Below are positions 7,720 through 16,419 of a stretch of 64,000 nucleotides of DNA, piece by piece. Each line of letters begins with the position of its first letter. Position 1 is the stretch's first letter. Location of the stretch: NCBI RefSeq assembly GCF_009908295.1, contig NZ_JAAALO010000002.1, forward strand, positions 719,490 to 783,489. The letters are read 5' to 3'. The position numbers were made by a program, and so were the translations under genes. The notes under the pieces were generated by a model. The model did not search any database, was not told where the DNA came from, and worked only from the letters and a program-made list of their open reading frames with translations. This DNA is from Micromonospora rubida. Its GTDB lineage: Bacteria > Actinomycetota > Actinomycetes > Mycobacteriales > Micromonosporaceae.

Positions 7720-9153
7720 TCAGCGACTTTTCTCCCCCAGCACAACTCCATGATCGGCGGAGCGGTGCTGGGGGGCGGCGGTGGTCAGGTCGGCCGGGGT
7801 GAGGGTGTAGTGGCGCAGGAGGAGCAGGGGCGGGGCCACCAGGAGGGCCGGCAGGATCGTGAAGCCGAGAAGGACGCCGAGACGGGCGGTGCCGGACTGG
7901 GCGGCCGCCGCGCCGGTGTCGGACGAGACGTAGCCGCTGAGCTGGAGCACCAGGCCGTAGATGCCCGGGCCGAGGGCGAGGCCGAAGGTCTCCCCCGCCG
8001 TCCACAGGCCGGTGAACACGCCGGCCTGCCGACGGCCGGTGCGGGCGGTGTCGTACGCGATGCAGTCGGGCAGCATGGCCAGCGCGAAGACCTGCTGGCC
8101 GGCGTACCCGACGCCGATCACCGCGACCACCAGGTAGACCGCGACGGCCGGCAGCACCGGCGCGGCGACCAGGACGATCGCGCCGGCCGCGAGCAGCACC
8201 GACGCGGCGACCAGGGCGGCCCGCTTGCCGACCCGGGCGCCGACCCGGGTCCACAGCGGCATCACCAGCAGCGCCGGGCCGACGAAGCAGGCGAACAGCA
8301 CGGTCGGGCCGGTGTCCGGGTCGCGCAGCACCTGGCCGGCGAAGTAGCTGACCCCGGCCAGGATGGTGGCCACCCCGGCCGACTGGATCACGAAGCAGAC
8401 CAGCAGCGCCCGGAACGGCCGGTTCCGCCCGGCGACGGCGAGCTGGGCGCGCAGGGTCGGCTCGCTCTCGCCGACCGTGCCGGTGGGCGCACCCCGGGTG
8501 CCGAGGAACGCCCCGACCGCGCCGAGCACGATCAGCGCGGCGACGAACAGGCCCATCCAGCGGTGCCCGGGGACGCCGTCGCCACCGGCGGTCACCACGG
8601 CCGGGGCGACCGCGCCGGAGACCAGGATGGCCACCGCCAGCACCGCGATCCGCCAGCTCATCAGCCGGGTACGTTCCGCGTGGTCGTCGGTCAGTTCGGC
8701 CGGCATCGCCACGTACGGGACCTGGAAGAAGGCGAACGCCGTCGCGGTGGCCAGGAACGCGACGGCGACGTACCCGGCGGCGGCCGGGCCCGACCCGAAC
8801 GGGGCGGCGAAGATCGCGGCGAACAGCACGGCGAGGGCGAGCCCGCCGAGCAGCAGGTACGGCCGGCGGGCCCCCCAGCGTGACCTGGTCCGGTCGGAGA
8901 TCCGGCCGACGACCGGGTTGACCAGCACGTCCCACGCCTTCGGCAGGAGCACCAGCAGGGCCGCCGCCCCGGCGGCGACGCCCAGGGTGTCGGTCAGGTA
9001 CGGCAGGAGCAGCAGCCCGGGCACCGTGCCGAAGGCCCCGGTCGCCAGGGAGCCGAGCGCATAGCCGAGGTGCACCCGGCGGGGCAGCCCGCCGTTCGCC
9101 CGGTGGGTCGGCTCCCCGGGCGGCGTGCCGGGTCCGGCCGGCGGCAGCGTCAT
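7720..9153 (-). CDS. MFS transporter of the GPH / MelB type
   Basis: Cation:sugar-type symporter family (MFS_2), 477 residues with about twelve hydrophobic segments. Near the N-terminus, LPKAWDVLVNPVVGRISDRTRSRWGARRP covers the typical loop between helices 2 and 3 of the GPH family. Internal FQVPY and the later AGQQVFALAMLPD also fit. It sits just upstream of the PLP decarboxylase on the same strand, so the two are probably one operon. Substrate not identifiable; it may be amino-compound or sugar derivatives. Confidence 0.82.
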   Translation of the reverse strand: MTLPPAGPGTPPGEPTHRANGGLPRRVHLGYALGSLATGAFGTVPGLLLLPYLTDTLGVAAGAAALLVLLPKAWDVLVNPVVGRISDRTRSRWGARRPYLLLGGLALAVLFAAIFAAPFGSGPAAAGYVAVAFLATATAFAFFQVPYVAMPAELTDDHAERTRLMSWRIAVLAVAILVSGAVAPAVVTAGGDGVPGHRWMGLFVAALIVLGAVGAFLGTRGAPTGTVGESEPTLRAQLAVAGRNRPFRALLVCFVIQSAGVATILAGVSYFAGQVLRDPDTGPTVLFACFVGPALLVMPLWTRVGARVGKRAALVAASVLLAAGAIVLVAAPVLPAVAVYLVVAVIGVGYAGQQVFALAMLPDCIAYDTARTGRRQAGVFTGLWTAGETFGLALGPGIYGLVLQLSGYVSSDTGAAAAQSGTARLGVLLGFTILPALLVAPPLLLLRHYTLTPADLTTAAPQHRSADHGVVLGEKSR

Positions 9154-9185
9154 GACGCCGAATGTTACTCACGTTATGGCCGAGG

Positions 9186-9506
9186 TCACATCCCCTCTTC
9201 CGGCGACCAGCTCGCCGCCATGTCCACCCCGGAGGGACGCAGCGGGGCGCCCTCGGCACGCAACCGGGCCCGCGCCTCGACCTCGTGGCCGGGCGGCAGC
9301 CGGCCGGCGGAGTTCACCACCCGATGCCACGGCACCCCGCCCCCGTGCCGGGCCATGATCGACCCGACCAGCCGCGCCGACGCCCGCCCCGAGCGCTCGG
9401 CGAGCGCGTCGGCGACCGCGCCGTACGACATCACCCGGCCCGGCGGGATGCGCTCGACCAGCTCCAGCACCGCCTCGACGTACTCCTCAGGTGTCACCCG
9501 CGCCAC
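9186..9506 (-). CDS. Alkyltransferase-like protein (MGMT family, no active Cys)
   Basis: Small DNA-binding repair protein of 106 residues. It matches the C-terminal half of O6-methylguanine-DNA methyltransferase: MSYGAVADAL for the wing helix and an active-site loop reading PWHRVV near residue 59 where true MGMT has PCHR. The reactive Cys is replaced by Trp60. This is the hallmark of alkyltransferase-like (ATL) proteins, which flag bulky O6-alkylguanine for nucleotide excision repair instead of repairing it. It is divergent from proB, with 75 bases between the starts. Confidence 0.9.
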   Translation of the reverse strand: MARVTPEEYVEAVLELVERIPPGRVMSYGAVADALAERSGRASARLVGSIMARHGGGVPWHRVVNSAGRLPPGHEVEARARLRAEGAPLRPSGVDMAASWSPEEGM

Positions 9507-9581
9507 TCCTCAGCTGTCCCGACCGGCCAGAGTATGGGAACGGCCACGGGGGCGGCGGGACCGACCGCGCAGAATGGGCGG

Positions 9582-10691
9582 GTGCGCGAAGCAGTCACCT
9601 CGGCCCGGCGGATCGTCGTCAAGATCGGTTCGTCCTCGCTGACCACGGCGTCCGGCGGCCTCGACGACGACCGGGTCGACGCGCTGGTCGACACCCTCGC
9701 CGCGCTCGCCGCCGCCGGCCGCGAGGTGGTGCTGGTCTCCTCCGGCGCGATCGCCGCCGGGCTCGCCCCGCTCGGCCTCACCCGACGCCCCCGCGACCTG
9801 GCCACCCAGCAGGCCGCGGCCAGCGTCGGCCAGGGCCTGCTGATCGGCCGGTACGCGGCCGGCTTCGCCCGGCACGGCCTGACCGTCGGGCAGGTGCTGC
9901 TCACCGTCGACGACGTGACCCGGCGGGCGCACTACCGCAACGCGTACCGGACCCTGCGCAAGCTGCTCGACCTGCGGGCCGTGCCGATCGTCAACGAGAA
10001 CGACACGGTGGCCACCGAGGAGATCCGGTTCGGCGACAACGACCGGCTGGCCGCCCTGGTCGCCGCGCTGGTCCACGCCGAGCTGCTGGTGCTCCTCTCC
10101 GACGTCGACGCGTTGTGGACCGGCGATCCGGCCCGACCCGAGTCGACCCGGATCACCGAGGTCCGCGACGAGCGGGACCTGGCCGGCGTGCAGGTCGGCG
10201 GGGCCGGCCGGGCCGGGGTCGGCACCGGCGGCATGGTCACCAAGGTCGAGGCGGCCCGGATCGCCACCGGCTTCGGCATCCCCGTCGTGCTCACCGCCGC
10301 GCCGCTGGCCGCCGGGGCGCTGGCCGGCGAGGAGGTCGGCACCCTGTTCCACGCCGGGCGGCGGCGCCCCACCGCCCGGCTGTTCTGGCTGGCCCACGCC
10401 ACCACCCCGCGCGGGCGGCTGCACCTCGACGAGGGTGCGGTCGCGGCCGTGGTGGGCCGGCGCAAGTCACTGCTGCCCGCCGGGATCACCTCCGTCGACG
10501 GGACGTTCACTGCGGGCGACCCGGTCGACCTGGTCGACGCCGGGGGCGCGCCGGTCGCCCGGGGACTGGTCAACTACGACGCCGTCGAGCTGCCCGGCCT
10601 GCTCGGCCGGTCCACCGGCGAACTCGCCGCGGCCCTCGGCCCGGCGTACGAACGTGAGGTCGTCCACCGCGACGACCTGGTACTGCTGTAG
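9582..10691 (+). CDS. proB: Glutamate 5-kinase
   Basis: First step of proline synthesis: it phosphorylates glutamate to gamma-glutamyl phosphate. The 369-residue protein starts at GTG 9582, directly before RRIVVKIGSSSLT. The amino-acid-kinase domain runs to about 260, with SSGAIAAG, VNENDTVA and GTGGMVTKVEAA motifs. A PUA domain fills the C-terminus (from about 280). The earlier in-frame start lies in the divergent promoter zone and adds non-homologous residues. The proA gene follows 36 bases downstream in the same direction. Confidence 0.95.
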   Translation: MREAVTSARRIVVKIGSSSLTTASGGLDDDRVDALVDTLAALAAAGREVVLVSSGAIAAGLAPLGLTRRPRDLATQQAAASVGQGLLIGRYAAGFARHGLTVGQVLLTVDDVTRRAHYRNAYRTLRKLLDLRAVPIVNENDTVATEEIRFGDNDRLAALVAALVHAELLVLLSDVDALWTGDPARPESTRITEVRDERDLAGVQVGGAGRAGVGTGGMVTKVEAARIATGFGIPVVLTAAPLAAGALAGEEVGTLFHAGRRRPTARLFWLAHATTPRGRLHLDEGAVAAVVGRRKSLLPAGITSVDGTFTAGDPVDLVDAGGAPVARGLVNYDAVELPGLLGRSTGELAAALGPAYEREVVHRDDLVLL

Positions 10692-10727
10692 ACAGGGGCC
10701 TTTCCCCCACACCGTGAGGAGTACGTG

Positions 10728-11972
10728 ATGAGCGTCGACGAGCAGGCCCGGCGGGCCCGGGGCGCGGCGGAGGCGCTGGCCGTCGCCACCCGTACCGTCA
10801 AGGACGGCGCGCTGGCCGCGATGGCCGACGCGCTGGTGGCGCGTACCCCCGAGATCCTGACCGCGAACGCGGCGGACCTGGCGGCCGGGCGTGCGGCCGG
10901 GCTGAGCGCGGCCGTGCTGGACCGGCTCGCCCTCGACGCGGGCCGGGTGGCCGGCATCGCCGACGCGCTGCGCGAGATGGCCGCCCTGCCCGACCCGGTG
11001 GGCGAGGTGGTCCGCGGTTCGACCCTGCCCAACGGCCTGGAGCTGCGGCAGGTCCGGGTGCCGTTCGGGGTCGTCGGCATCATCTACGAGGCCCGCCCGA
11101 ACGTGACCGTGGACGCCGCCGGGATCTGCCTGAAGTCCGGCAACGCGGCGCTGCTGCGCGGCTCCTCCTCGGCAGCGAACTCCAACGCCGCCCTGGTCGC
11201 GGTGCTCCGCGACGCCGTCGCCGACGCGGGCCTCCCCGCGGACGCGGTGCAGCTGCTCGACGCCACCTCCCGCGACTCGGTCAAGGAGCTGATGCGCGCC
11301 CGCGGCCTGGTCGACGTGCTGATCCCGCGCGGGGGCGCGTCGCTGATCCGCACCGTCGTCGAGGAGTCGACCGTGCCGGTGATCGAGACCGGGGTGGGCA
11401 ACTGCCACGTGTACGTCGACGCCGCCGCCGACCTGGCCAAGGCCGTCGCGATCACCCTCAACGCCAAGACCCAGCGCCTGTCCACCTGCAACACCGCCGA
11501 GTCGCTGCTGGTGCACGCCGGGATCGCGGACGCGTTCCTGCCGGCGGTGCTGGCCGCGTTCGCCGAGGCCGGGGTCACCGTGCACGGCTCCCCCGAGGTC
11601 GCCGCGCGCTCCGACGCGGTGGTGCCCGCCACCGACGAGGACTACGCCACCGAGTACCTGTCGGCCGACATCTCGGTCGCCGTCGTCGACTCGCTCGACG
11701 CGGCGGTCGCGCACATCCGCCGGTACGGCAGCGGCCACACCGAGGCCATCGTCACCGACTCCCAGTCGGCGGCCCGGGAGTTCGTGGCCCGGGTGGACGC
11801 GGCGGCGGTCATGGTGAACGCCTCGACCCGGTTCACCGACGGCGGCGAGTTCGGCTTCGGCGCGGAGATCGGCATCTCGACGCAGAAGCTGCACGCCCGG
11901 GGCCCGATGGGCCTGCCCGAGCTGACCAGCACCAAGTACGTCGTCACCGGCGACGGCCACCTGCGGGGGTAG
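10728..11972 (+). CDS. proA: Gamma-glutamyl phosphate reductase
   Basis: Second step of proline synthesis: NADPH-dependent reduction of gamma-glutamyl phosphate to glutamate semialdehyde. The 414-residue aldehyde-dehydrogenase-like protein has the catalytic Cys in [14 protein letters not shown], plus [14 protein letters not shown] and the C-terminal [17 protein letters not shown]. The start is ATG 10728, with GAGGA seven bases before it; an adjacent GTG at 10725 is less well spaced. It forms an operon with proB. Confidence 0.95.
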   Translation: MSVDEQARRARGAAEALAVATRTVKDGALAAMADALVARTPEILTANAADLAAGRAAGLSAAVLDRLALDAGRVAGIADALREMAALPDPVGEVVRGSTLPNGLELRQVRVPFGVVGIIYEARPNVTVDAAGICLKSGNAALLRGSSSAANSNAALVAVLRDAVADAGLPADAVQLLDATSRDSVKELMRARGLVDVLIPRGGASLIRTVVEESTVPVIETGVGNCHVYVDAAADLAKAVAITLNAKTQRLSTCNTAESLLVHAGIADAFLPAVLAAFAEAGVTVHGSPEVAARSDAVVPATDEDYATEYLSADISVAVVDSLDAAVAHIRRYGSGHTEAIVTDSQSAAREFVARVDAAAVMVNASTRFTDGGEFGFGAEIGISTQKLHARGPMGLPELTSTKYVVTGDGHLRG

Positions 11973-11990
11973 GCACGGGTGCCGGCCCGG

Positions 11991-12308
11991 TCAGCGACGG
12001 CGACGGCGACCCGACCGGCGGGGCTTTTCGCGCTGACCGCGGGGGCGTCGCCGGCCCGGTGTACCCCCGGCCGGCGGCAGCGCGCCCTCGCCCCAGAACC
12101 GCAGCGCCACCAGCGGAGCGGCGACCACCAGGAAGACCAGTATCTGGAACCAGCCGTACTCCAGCAGCTCCACGTCCCAGGTTCGCCAAACCACCAGCAG
12201 GACGACGGCGAGCACCGCGAGCACCAGGAACATGAGCAGGTCGCCGTACCGGCCGACGAACCGCCGGAAGCTCCCGCCGTGGGCGGCGGGCGGGTCAGCG
12301 GCAGGCAC
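11991..12308 (-). CDS. Small membrane protein with two helices
   Basis: Protein of 105 residues. Two strong hydrophobic segments lie near residues 24-41 (LLMFLVLAVLAVVLLVVW) and 53-68. The C-terminal 35 residues are very basic (Arg/Lys-rich), probably facing the cytoplasm or binding nucleic acid or lipid. It overlaps the end of the upstream QW-repeat gene by 14 bases, so translation is likely coupled. It is convergent with proA. Function unknown. Confidence 0.65.
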   Translation of the reverse strand: MPAADPPAAHGGSFRRFVGRYGDLLMFLVLAVLAVVLLVVWRTWDVELLEYGWFQILVFLVVAAPLVALRFWGEGALPPAGGTPGRRRPRGQREKPRRSGRRRRR

Positions 12309-13125
12309 GGATGGCCGCGAGGGTGGTGTGCACGTCGAAGTGGTGGCCGTCGTCGCTCTCCCAGCCGCCGTCGCTGCGCTGGGTCCCGGCCAGCCGGCGC
12401 CGCGCCGCGACCAGGGTCCAGTGCTGCTCCTCGACGCCGACCCGGCGCAGTGCGGCGGCCAGCCAGGCGGCGTCGGCCGGGGAGATCCCCGGCATCCGGT
12501 CGGCGAGCACCACCTGGATCCGGGCCGACTCGTAGAACATCTCCTGCCGGTGGAACACCGCCGCGCTGAGCCAGCCGACAGCCAGGTACGACGGCCAGGT
12601 GCCGTCCGGCTTCAGCTCGGCGCCGAGCGCCTGGGCGGCGGTGTGCACCACCCCGGCGTACCCGCCACCGACCCGGTGGTCCAGCGGCCCGGCGGCGCGG
12701 GCGTCCAGGCCGGCCACGGTCAGCCAGAAGGCGGCGGTGGCGGTCAGATAGAGGCGGGCCTCGGGGTCGCCCGGCCGGGCCCACGCCGGGGAGGCCTCCG
12801 CCAGCGCGGGAGCCTCCTCCCAGCAGCCGTCGGCCTGCTGCCGGGACGCCAGCCAGTCCAGCGCCCGGCGGGCGGCAGGACGACCGAGGGCGCCCAGGTC
12901 GTCCAGCTCGGCGAGGCGGAAACAGGTGGCGTCGACCGAGGCTACGTCGCCGCCCCAGACCGCCGGCCAGCCGCCGTCGGGGGTCTGGCCGACCTCGGCG
13001 ATGTCGAGCAGTTCCGGCGACGGTGCGGCCCCGGCGCGCAGCCAGGACAGCCGGGCGCGGTCCACCGCGTCGCCGTGCGCCACCACGAAGCCGATCGCGG
13101 CTTCCAAGTCGACCACGGCAGCCAC
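12295..13125 (-). CDS. Prenyltransferase / squalene-cyclase-repeat-like protein
   Basis: Protein of 276 residues with QW-like repeats of the alpha/alpha-toroid terpene cyclase and prenyltransferase fold: QTPDGGWPAVWGG near residue 46, QQADGCWEE near 95 and TQRSDGGWESDDG near 251. Full squalene-hopene cyclases are about 630 residues with an Asp-rich DXDD protonation motif. I see no clear DXDD, and the protein is less than half as long, so this is a single-barrel relative whose catalytic role is doubtful. It could bind isoprenoids or act as a scaffold. The downstream two-helix membrane protein overlaps it. Confidence 0.65.
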   Translation of the reverse strand: MAAVVDLEAAIGFVVAHGDAVDRARLSWLRAGAAPSPELLDIAEVGQTPDGGWPAVWGGDVASVDATCFRLAELDDLGALGRPAARRALDWLASRQQADGCWEEAPALAEASPAWARPGDPEARLYLTATAAFWLTVAGLDARAAGPLDHRVGGGYAGVVHTAAQALGAELKPDGTWPSYLAVGWLSAAVFHRQEMFYESARIQVVLADRMPGISPADAAWLAAALRRVGVEEQHWTLVAARRRLAGTQRSDGGWESDDGHHFDVHTTLAAIRACR

Positions 13126-13180
13126 GCTACCGGCGCAAACGCGATCACGCCTCGGACGGTCGGCCTAGCGACAGGAACGG

Positions 13181-13214
13181 GTAGGTGCCCCTTCCGTCGG
13201 GAAGGGGCACCTAC
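13181..13214 (-). terminator. Rho-independent-like terminator after moeZ
   Basis: A perfect 15-base stem (GTAGGTGCCCCTTCC at 13181-13195, its complement at 13200-13214) with the loop GTCG. It lies just past the moeZ stop and before the start of the next minus-strand gene. There is no U-tract, which is normal for high-GC actinobacteria. Confidence 0.8.
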
Positions 13215-13221
13215 GCCAGGC

Positions 13222-14481
13222 TCAGTACGCGGGGAGCGAGGGATCGATCTGCTTGATCCAGGACAGCACGCCACCCTGGACGTGCACCGCGTCGCCGAAG
13301 CCGGCCGCCTTGAGCGCGGCGAGCGCCTCGGCGGACCGGACGCCGGACTTGCAGTGCAGCACGATCTGCTTGTCCTGCGGCAGCCTCGCCAGCGCCTCGC
13401 CGGAGATGATCTCGCCCTTGGGGATCAGCGTCGAGCCGGGGATCCGGACGATCTCGTACTCGGCGGGCTCGCGGACGTCGACCAGGAAGAAGTCCTTGCC
13501 GGCGTCCTGCCACTCCTTGAGCTCGGCCGCGGTGATGGTCGCGTCGACGACGGCCTCCTGGGCCTCCTCGGAGACCCCGCCGCAGAAGTCCTCGTAGTCC
13601 TCCAGCAGGTCGGTGACCGTCGGGTTCTCGCCACAGAGCACGCAGTTCGGGTCCTTCCGGACCTTGATCTTGCGGTACTCCATCTCCAGGGCGTCGTAGA
13701 CCATCAGCCGGCCGACCAGCGGCTCCCCGATCCCGGCGAGCAGCTTGATCGCCTCGTTGACCTGGATCGAGCCGATCGACGCGCAGAGCACACCGAGCAC
13801 GCCGCCCTCGGCGCAGGAGGGGACCATGCCGGGCGGCGGGGGCTCCGGGTAGAGGCAGCGGTAGCAGGGGCCGTGCTCGGCCCAGAACACCGACGCCTGG
13901 CCGTCGAACCGGTAGATCGACCCCCAGACGTACGGCTTGCCGAGCAGCACCGCCGCGTCGTTGACCAGGTACCGGGTGGCGAAGTTGTCGGTGCCGTCGA
14001 CGATCAGGTCGTAACTGGAGAAGATCTCGCGGACGTTGTCCCGGTCCAGCGCGGTGTTGTGGATCTCCACGTCGACCAGTGGGTTGATCTCGCGGATCGA
14101 CGCGGCGGCGGACTCGGCCTTGGACCGGCCGATGTCGGAGACGCCGTGGATGATCTGCCGCTGGAGGTTCGACTCGTCGACGGTGTCGAAGTCGATGATG
14201 CCGAGCGTCCCGACGCCTGCGGCGGCCAGGTACATCAGGGCCGGCGAGCCGAGGCCGCCGGCGCCCACACAGAGCACCCGGGCGTTCTTCAGTCGCTTCT
14301 GCCCCTCGACCCCGACGTCGGGGATGATCAGGTGGCGGGAGTAGCGACGGATCTCGTCAACGGTCAGCTCGGCGGCGGGCTCGACGAGCGGGGGCAACGG
14401 CACGGTGGACTCCCCGGGATCGGCGGTGGCAACCGCGCCATTGTTGCTCGCCGCGGCGGCTTCGGCCATGAGCAGGGCCAC
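13222..14481 (-). CDS. moeZ: Adenylyltransferase / sulfurtransferase MoeZ
   Basis: Activates ubiquitin-like sulfur carriers (for molybdopterin, thiocarboxylate cofactors and cysteine) by adenylation and then sulfur transfer. The E1-like domain has VGAGGLGSPALMYLAAAG near residue 71 and zinc pairs CYRC and CVLC. A C-terminal rhodanese domain has the active Cys in LHCKSGVRS near 373. Length (415-419) is normal. The start could be GTG 14481 or ATG 14469; neither has a strong ribosome site. It is upstream of the QW-repeat gene on the same strand, with a strong terminator between them, and it follows DUF3152 genes as in other actinobacteria. Confidence 0.95.
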   Translation of the reverse strand: MALLMAEAAAASNNGAVATADPGESTVPLPPLVEPAAELTVDEIRRYSRHLIIPDVGVEGQKRLKNARVLCVGAGGLGSPALMYLAAAGVGTLGIIDFDTVDESNLQRQIIHGVSDIGRSKAESAAASIREINPLVDVEIHNTALDRDNVREIFSSYDLIVDGTDNFATRYLVNDAAVLLGKPYVWGSIYRFDGQASVFWAEHGPCYRCLYPEPPPPGMVPSCAEGGVLGVLCASIGSIQVNEAIKLLAGIGEPLVGRLMVYDALEMEYRKIKVRKDPNCVLCGENPTVTDLLEDYEDFCGGVSEEAQEAVVDATITAAELKEWQDAGKDFFLVDVREPAEYEIVRIPGSTLIPKGEIISGEALARLPQDKQIVLHCKSGVRSAEALAALKAAGFGDAVHVQGGVLSWIKQIDPSLPAY

Positions 14482-14510
14482 GTCGCCCGAAATGCGGGAG
14501 CGGGAATATC

Positions 14511-15353
14511 TCAGACGCCCGGGATCGGCTCCCCGGCGTACCGGTCCCCGTCGAGGTAGGGCCAGGCGTTGGCGACGCAGCCATCCAGGCCGTACGTCTG
14601 CTGCTGCATCACCGGCGCGGCCTGGCCGGGCCCGGGGCAGGCCTCGTGCAGCTCACCGAACTCGTGCCCGACCTCGTGGTTGACCACGTAGCTGCGGTAG
14701 ACCGCCAGCGGCGCGCCGTAGTCCGGGACCGCCTCCATCCAGCGGGCCAGGTTGATGATCACCTGGCCGGGGAGCCGGCAGGAGGTGTACCGCTCGGTGC
14801 TCAACCCGCCGAGCGCGCACATCCGCTCGGAGGTGACCGGGGTGGCCAGGTAGACGGTGAAGTCGGCGTCGGCGGCCTCGGCCACCCGCTGCACCCGCAG
14901 TTCCCCGGAGGCGATCCAGCTCCGCGGGTCGCCGAGCGCCTCGTCGACGGTGGCCGCGAACGCGTCCGCGTCCTGGCCGGTGCCCTGCTCGACGAGCACC
15001 TGATAGCGGCGCACCGGGCCGTCCGCGCCCCGGACCGGGGTCTGGCCCGCCGCCGGGGCGAACCGGCCGGGGCCGCTGCTCGGCCAGCCGGCCGACGCGG
15101 CCGGGCCCGCCGGAACGCCCTGGTCCCCCGCGCCGCCGCCGGGCAGGACCCACCTTCCGCCGGTGCCGGCGGGGCCGGCCGCAGGACCGCCGCCGAGGAC
15201 CAGGGCCGCCGCCCCGACGAGCGCCACCAGCCCGGCGAGGCCGCCAAGACCGGCGAGCAGCGTACGCGGGCGGAGCCGACCCGCCCGCCGCCCGGCCATG
15301 TCGGGACACGGACGGGCGGGGCGGGACGACCCGGAAGAGGACGCCGAAGTCAC
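14511..15353 (-). CDS. DUF3152 family secreted metalloprotease-like protein (copy 1)
   Basis: Membrane-anchored extracellular protein of 280 residues with the start at GTG 15353; ATG 15299 is an alternative. A hydrophobic anchor (LLAGLGGLAGLVALVGAAALVLG region) is followed by a Gly/Pro linker and the DUF3152 domain from about residue 110. VVNHEVGHEFGE contains HEVGH, the zincin-type zinc-binding pattern, and a following GCVANAWPYLDGD matches the family end. Conserved Cys residues likely form disulfides outside the cell. It is a paralogue of the next gene upstream. Peptidase activity is inferred, not proven. Confidence 0.85.
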   Translation of the reverse strand: MTSASSSGSSRPARPCPDMAGRRAGRLRPRTLLAGLGGLAGLVALVGAAALVLGGGPAAGPAGTGGRWVLPGGGAGDQGVPAGPAASAGWPSSGPGRFAPAAGQTPVRGADGPVRRYQVLVEQGTGQDADAFAATVDEALGDPRSWIASGELRVQRVAEAADADFTVYLATPVTSERMCALGGLSTERYTSCRLPGQVIINLARWMEAVPDYGAPLAVYRSYVVNHEVGHEFGELHEACPGPGQAAPVMQQQTYGLDGCVANAWPYLDGDRYAGEPIPGV

Positions 15354-15457
15354 GCCACCAGCCTGCCAGACCAGCGGGCCATTTCCGGGCATTTACCGCA
15401 TCCACCGTGAAAAGCCCTCGCGTTGCCGGCTCGCGTCGCCCGGTCGCCGGCCCCCGG

Positions 15458-16414
15458 TCAGAGCGGTGGGCCGGAGTACCGGCGGCCGTCCAGGTACGGC
15501 TGCGGGTTGGCCACGCACCCCCGCAGGAACAGGGTCTGCTGCATCATCACCGGCGCGGGCCGGCCCGGCTTCGGGCAGCGCTCGTGGTGGTGCCCGAGCT
15601 CGTGCCCGACCTCGTGGTTCACCACGTACGTCCGGTAGACCGACAGCGGTACGCCGGCCGACACGAAGTGCGGCACCGAGTTCCGCCACCGGTCCAGGTT
15701 GATGATCACTTTTCCGGGCGCCCGGCAGGAGGTGTACGGCCGGCCGCCCACCCGGATGTCGACGCCGCCGGCCGCGCACATCCGGCCCGCGGTGCGCGCC
15801 GTGGCCAGGTAGACCGTGAAGTCGTGCGGGGCCCCGCCCGGCACCCGCTGCAACCGCAGCCGGCCGCCGTCCACCCAGCTCCCCGGCCCGGCCAGCGTCT
15901 CCTGCACCGCCGTGCCGAACGCCGACGCGTCCTCGCCCGTCTCCGGCTCCACCGCCACTCGGTAGCGGCGCAGCCGGCCGGACGTGCCGAGCACCTCGCC
16001 GGCCCGGTCGTCGTACCGGAAGCCACCCCGGCCGGCCGACGGCACCGGGCCGGGCAGCCGCAGCACCGGCGACGCGGAACCGCCGGAGGTCGGCGTGGCC
16101 GGGTGGGTCGACACCGCCCCGGAGGACGCGACGGCCGGGCCGAACGGGTCGAACGGGCCGGCCGGGCCTGAGGGGTCGGCCGGGGCGGAAGGGTCGGCCG
16201 GGGCGGTCGCCGGCTGGTCCATGGCCGCCCCCGCCACCCTGCCCGCCGACCGCTGCACCGGGCCGGCCGTCGGCTGCCCGATCAGCCCGGCCAGCACACA
16301 CCCGGCGAGCGTGACCAGCGAAAGGACCGTCCGCCACCGGCGACCGGCCGGGCGCGCGAGAGGAGCCGCCGGGAGGCTCGTACGAGGAGCGCGGCGGGAG
16401 AGGGATCGGGGCAT
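15458..16414 (-). CDS. DUF3152 family secreted metalloprotease-like protein (copy 2)
   Basis: Paralogue of the adjacent copy, 318 residues, starting at ATG 16414 only five bases after the stop of the alpha/beta hydrolase gene, so it is co-transcribed with it. A TM anchor (VLSLVTLAGCVLAGLIG) lies near residues 30-46, then a long Pro/Ser/Thr linker. The DUF3152 domain carries VVNHEVGHELGHHHERC (HEVGH again, followed by a His cluster) and GCVANPQPYLDGRRY. The linker is longer and the domain ends sooner than in copy 1. Probably acts at the cell surface. Confidence 0.85.
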   Translation of the reverse strand: MPRSLSRRAPRTSLPAAPLARPAGRRWRTVLSLVTLAGCVLAGLIGQPTAGPVQRSAGRVAGAAMDQPATAPADPSAPADPSGPAGPFDPFGPAVASSGAVSTHPATPTSGGSASPVLRLPGPVPSAGRGGFRYDDRAGEVLGTSGRLRRYRVAVEPETGEDASAFGTAVQETLAGPGSWVDGGRLRLQRVPGGAPHDFTVYLATARTAGRMCAAGGVDIRVGGRPYTSCRAPGKVIINLDRWRNSVPHFVSAGVPLSVYRTYVVNHEVGHELGHHHERCPKPGRPAPVMMQQTLFLRGCVANPQPYLDGRRYSGPPL

Positions 16415-16419
16415 CCCGG

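Noticed and set aside
6181..8883. A 900-codon plus-strand frame over the decarboxylase and transporter genes
   Set aside because: It is a shadow of two well-recognised minus-strand genes; composition is Gly/Gln/His-rich and not protein-like.
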